A DNA stretch of 64,000 bases from Sphingobacterium litopenaei (lineage in GTDB: Bacteria > Bacteroidota > Bacteroidia > Sphingobacteriales > Sphingobacteriaceae), in the NCBI RefSeq assembly GCF_014692495.1, contig NZ_JACOIJ010000005.1, forward strand, positions 62,001 to 126,000, in the 5' to 3' direction. This document shows, one piece after another, positions 62,296-64,000 of this stretch. The stretch's first letter is position 1; each line of letters opens with the position of its first letter. The notes under the pieces were generated by a model. The model saw only the letters and a list, made by a program, of their open reading frames with translations, was not told where the DNA came from and made no database searches. The position numbers were made by a program, and so were the translations under genes.

Positions 62296-63285
62296 TTATC
62301 TAGGTAATGAAAACAAAATACCCAATGCTAAACCTTGATTATATTGTACTTTACCACTTTGGTCAGAATCGTACACCAAAATACCATTCGCTGTAACATT
62401 AACCAGTTTGGTTATTTTAGCTGTTAACGTAAGATCCAATCTATTATCAGGATCACTCAACTTTTTATAATCCGCGAACAAATTGTATCTAGCCTTAAGA
62501 TTTAAATTTTTTGACAAATCACGATCTAAATTGGCCGTAATCTGAAAAGCGAGGTCATTACGAAAGTTTTCTCCTGGCTCCACACCATATACCGCACTTC
62601 CTCCCTCTTTAGGAGCGATTCTGTTATCTAATATTAAAGTTTGACGGGCAGTACCTGTACCAATACGAAGTGAAAATGTTTTATCAGGCTTATACTCCAA
62701 ACCAAAAGACTCTGTAAAATATCCAGGTGCCATAAATGCGCTTATAGTATCAATTATTGCATCTTCCCCATCCACTTTTCCATATTTGTAACCTACATCA
62801 AACTGGGATTCAAAAGTAAATGAAAAATACAGCGCCCATTTTTCTGAAAATTTATGAGATAATTTATTATCCCAAAATATACGGTCGTTATTCTTTTTAG
62901 CTAACTGATCTTTGTTTTGAATCTTACCATATTTAAGATCTAATTCTGACACAAAATTGAAACGATCACGTGTATAATCGGCTTTATGCCAAAATAAACC
63001 CATCAAAGACATGGAATTTACACCTCCGGCATTCCAGTTATCACTAAAAGATGCTTGATTGGCATTCAATCCAAACTTTGTCCAATGCTTCCAATAATTA
63101 ACCTCCAACCCCAACTTCGGAATAGGAACATTGATTTGCTTGATTGCATTTTCTTTAATTGTATCCGCATTGACAATCTTAGAATCTGGTTTCTCCCGCA
63201 AATCTTTAAGATTAACTTGTGCAAATGTGGGTGTGCCGAATAGTGACACCAATAGAGTTAGGACAAAAGTTAGCTTTCTTAACAT
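62296..63285 (-). CDS. DUF3078 family outer-membrane-type protein
   Basis: The 329-residue protein has a signal peptide (LTFVLTLLVSLFGTPTFAQ) and many amphipathic beta strands (VNYWKHWTKFGLNANQASFS, DNWNAGGVNSMSLMGLFWHK, DRFNFVSELDLKYGKIQN), ending in an aromatic-containing strand QGLALGILFSLPR. This fits the DUF3078 family, thought to be small outer-membrane barrels of unknown role. It lies 11 nt upstream of the amidase gene on the same strand and 11 nt after the next protein, so all three are probably co-transcribed. Confidence 0.88.
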   Translation of the reverse strand: MLRKLTFVLTLLVSLFGTPTFAQVNLKDLREKPDSKIVNADTIKENAIKQINVPIPKLGLEVNYWKHWTKFGLNANQASFSDNWNAGGVNSMSLMGLFWHKADYTRDRFNFVSELDLKYGKIQNKDQLAKKNNDRIFWDNKLSHKFSEKWALYFSFTFESQFDVGYKYGKVDGEDAIIDTISAFMAPGYFTESFGLEYKPDKTFSLRIGTGTARQTLILDNRIAPKEGGSAVYGVEPGENFRNDLAFQITANLDRDLSKNLNLKARYNLFADYKKLSDPDNRLDLTLTAKITKLVNVTANGILVYDSDQSGKVQYNQGLALGILFSLPR

Positions 63286-63296
63286 AATATAAACGT

Positions 63297-64000
63297 CTAA
63301 TTTTCCAAATTTAAATCAATTTCCTTCAAATCTGGTAATGGCTTAATATATGGTATATGTTTAAAATATTCGTATTTCGTTTTAATGTATTTTACCAATT
63401 GATATCTATCTGCTGTCAGTACAAAATTATACTCTGGACGATAACGTATCATAAAATTATCTAGAGGCTCACCCTCTAGTCCTGTCACCCCACGCACAAG
63501 TTCTCTCGAGAATACGATATCAATATAATTATCTTCGTACTCCTTTTGAAAATACTTCGTTAGTCTACGGGCATTCTTACCTTCTCGACTAAAATAATTG
63601 TATACCGCATCTATACTCAATCCTGCACCATTCTGACCCACAGAAACAAAATCTCCCGGATCCGCTAACCGATAAGCTTTATTATACTCCTCTCTACGAC
63701 GAGCCAATATTTCCTCCGGAGAAACTCTACCCATTACTGTCACTGGAGCTATGGCTATAGTCTTTCTTTTTAAATTTATAATCAAAGCTTTGGCTCCTGC
63801 ATATGAAATCGTATCGCCGTGATAATTTTCCTTATTAGCTATGATAATATCTCCAGGCTTTAGCCTCAGGTTAAACTCACCTTTACTGTTGTTATAAGTG
63901 TTCTCGCCTGTAGTTTTATTAACAATAAATACCTTTCCGATACGTTGCTTTGATTCCGCATCCAGCACCATCCCTCCTATACTTTCTTGAGCGATAGCCC
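63297..64000 (-). CDS. carboxypeptidase-regulatory-like domain protein, 5' truncated by window edge
   Basis: The frame stays open to the window end, where it reads AIAQESIGGMVLDAESKQRI, i.e. the end of a signal peptide and a beta-sandwich start, so the apparent ATG at 63971 is internal. Segments GKVFIVNKTTGENTYNNSKG and FNLRLKPGDIIIANKENYHG are typical of the CarboxypepD_reg-like fold. The rest (EEILARRREEYNKAYRLADP, YFSREGKNARRLTKYFQKEY) is a family-specific helical tail seen in exported proteins of this phylum. Function unknown; it heads the probable operon with DUF3078 and the amidase. Confidence 0.8.
   Translation of the reverse strand, partial: AIAQESIGGMVLDAESKQRIGKVFIVNKTTGENTYNNSKGEFNLRLKPGDIIIANKENYHGDTISYAGAKALIINLKRKTIAIAPVTVMGRVSPEEILARRREEYNKAYRLADPGDFVSVGQNGAGLSIDAVYNYFSREGKNARRLTKYFQKEYEDNYIDIVFSRELVRGVTGLEGEPLDNFMIRYRPEYNFVLTADRYQLVKYIKTKYEYFKHIPYIKPLPDLKEIDLNLEN

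Noticed and set aside
1-64000. CRISPR array, rRNA operon or prophage
   Set aside because: No regularly spaced repeats, rRNA-like sequence, or phage structural genes were found on reading both strands.

Overview
The window is a chromosomal segment of a low-GC Bacteroidota bacterium, most likely a sphingobacterium or Pedobacter relative (Sphingobacteriaceae). The case rests on three SusC/SusD-type loci, a LytTR/LytS two-component pair, DUF5117-type zinc metalloproteases, SPII lipoproteins, and -7 promoter boxes of the Bacteroidota type TAnnTTTG. I could not run a search, so the genus is an inference.

Region 1 (1-24,400) is a pectin utilisation locus. The first two genes are the tail of a neighbouring SusD cluster. 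A LacI-type regulator follows, then a tightly packed minus-strand operon running GH28, GH105/88, PL10, uxaB, uxaA, uxaC. A CE12 rhamnogalacturonan acetylesterase, a CE8 pectin methylesterase and an alpha/beta esterase sit beside it. PL1 lyase, a DUF4957/DUF5123 surface protein, SusD and SusC form the uptake operon. Together they bind, de-esterify and cut pectin, import oligogalacturonides, and take galacturonate to 2-keto-3-deoxygluconate via tagaturonate and altronate. The KDG kinase and aldolase are not in the window. Two near-identical LacI-like operators lie before susC and between CE12 and CE8.

Region 2 (24,400-30,480) is accessory DNA. It holds a YegP protein, a FecR/transposase chimera, an intact Fic protein, a broken ECF sigma gene and a group II intron fragment. 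It ends in a 2.98-kb segment between 45-bp direct repeats that copy the end and terminator of a tRNA-Lys gene. That segment carries a two-gene operon of unknown function and about 900 bp of non-coding DNA rich in nested inverted repeats. It is the best candidate for an undescribed system.

Region 3 (30,600-41,600) has an MFS transporter and a second SusCD locus with a zinc metalloprotease. A LytS-like kinase and a LytTR regulator lie at its two ends.

Region 4 (41,677-55,080) is a decayed mosaic. It contains remnants of a sensor kinase, a transposase, an ATP-binding regulator, a TonB receptor and gpsA. A visibly more GC-rich ion and osmotic-stress block follows: BCCT carrier, DUF389, KtrA/KtrB, mechanosensitive channel, dicarboxylate symporter and universal stress protein. 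Several of these are frameshifted or carry stops. A tRNA-Arg gene closes it.

Region 5 (55,200-64,000) is ordinary chromosome. It has a peroxiredoxin-thioredoxin-DUF6952 operon, a PIG-L deacetylase, two small membrane proteins, a sodium:solute symporter, an amidase, a DUF3078 protein and the start of a further gene cut by the window edge. No rRNA gene or CRISPR array is present.
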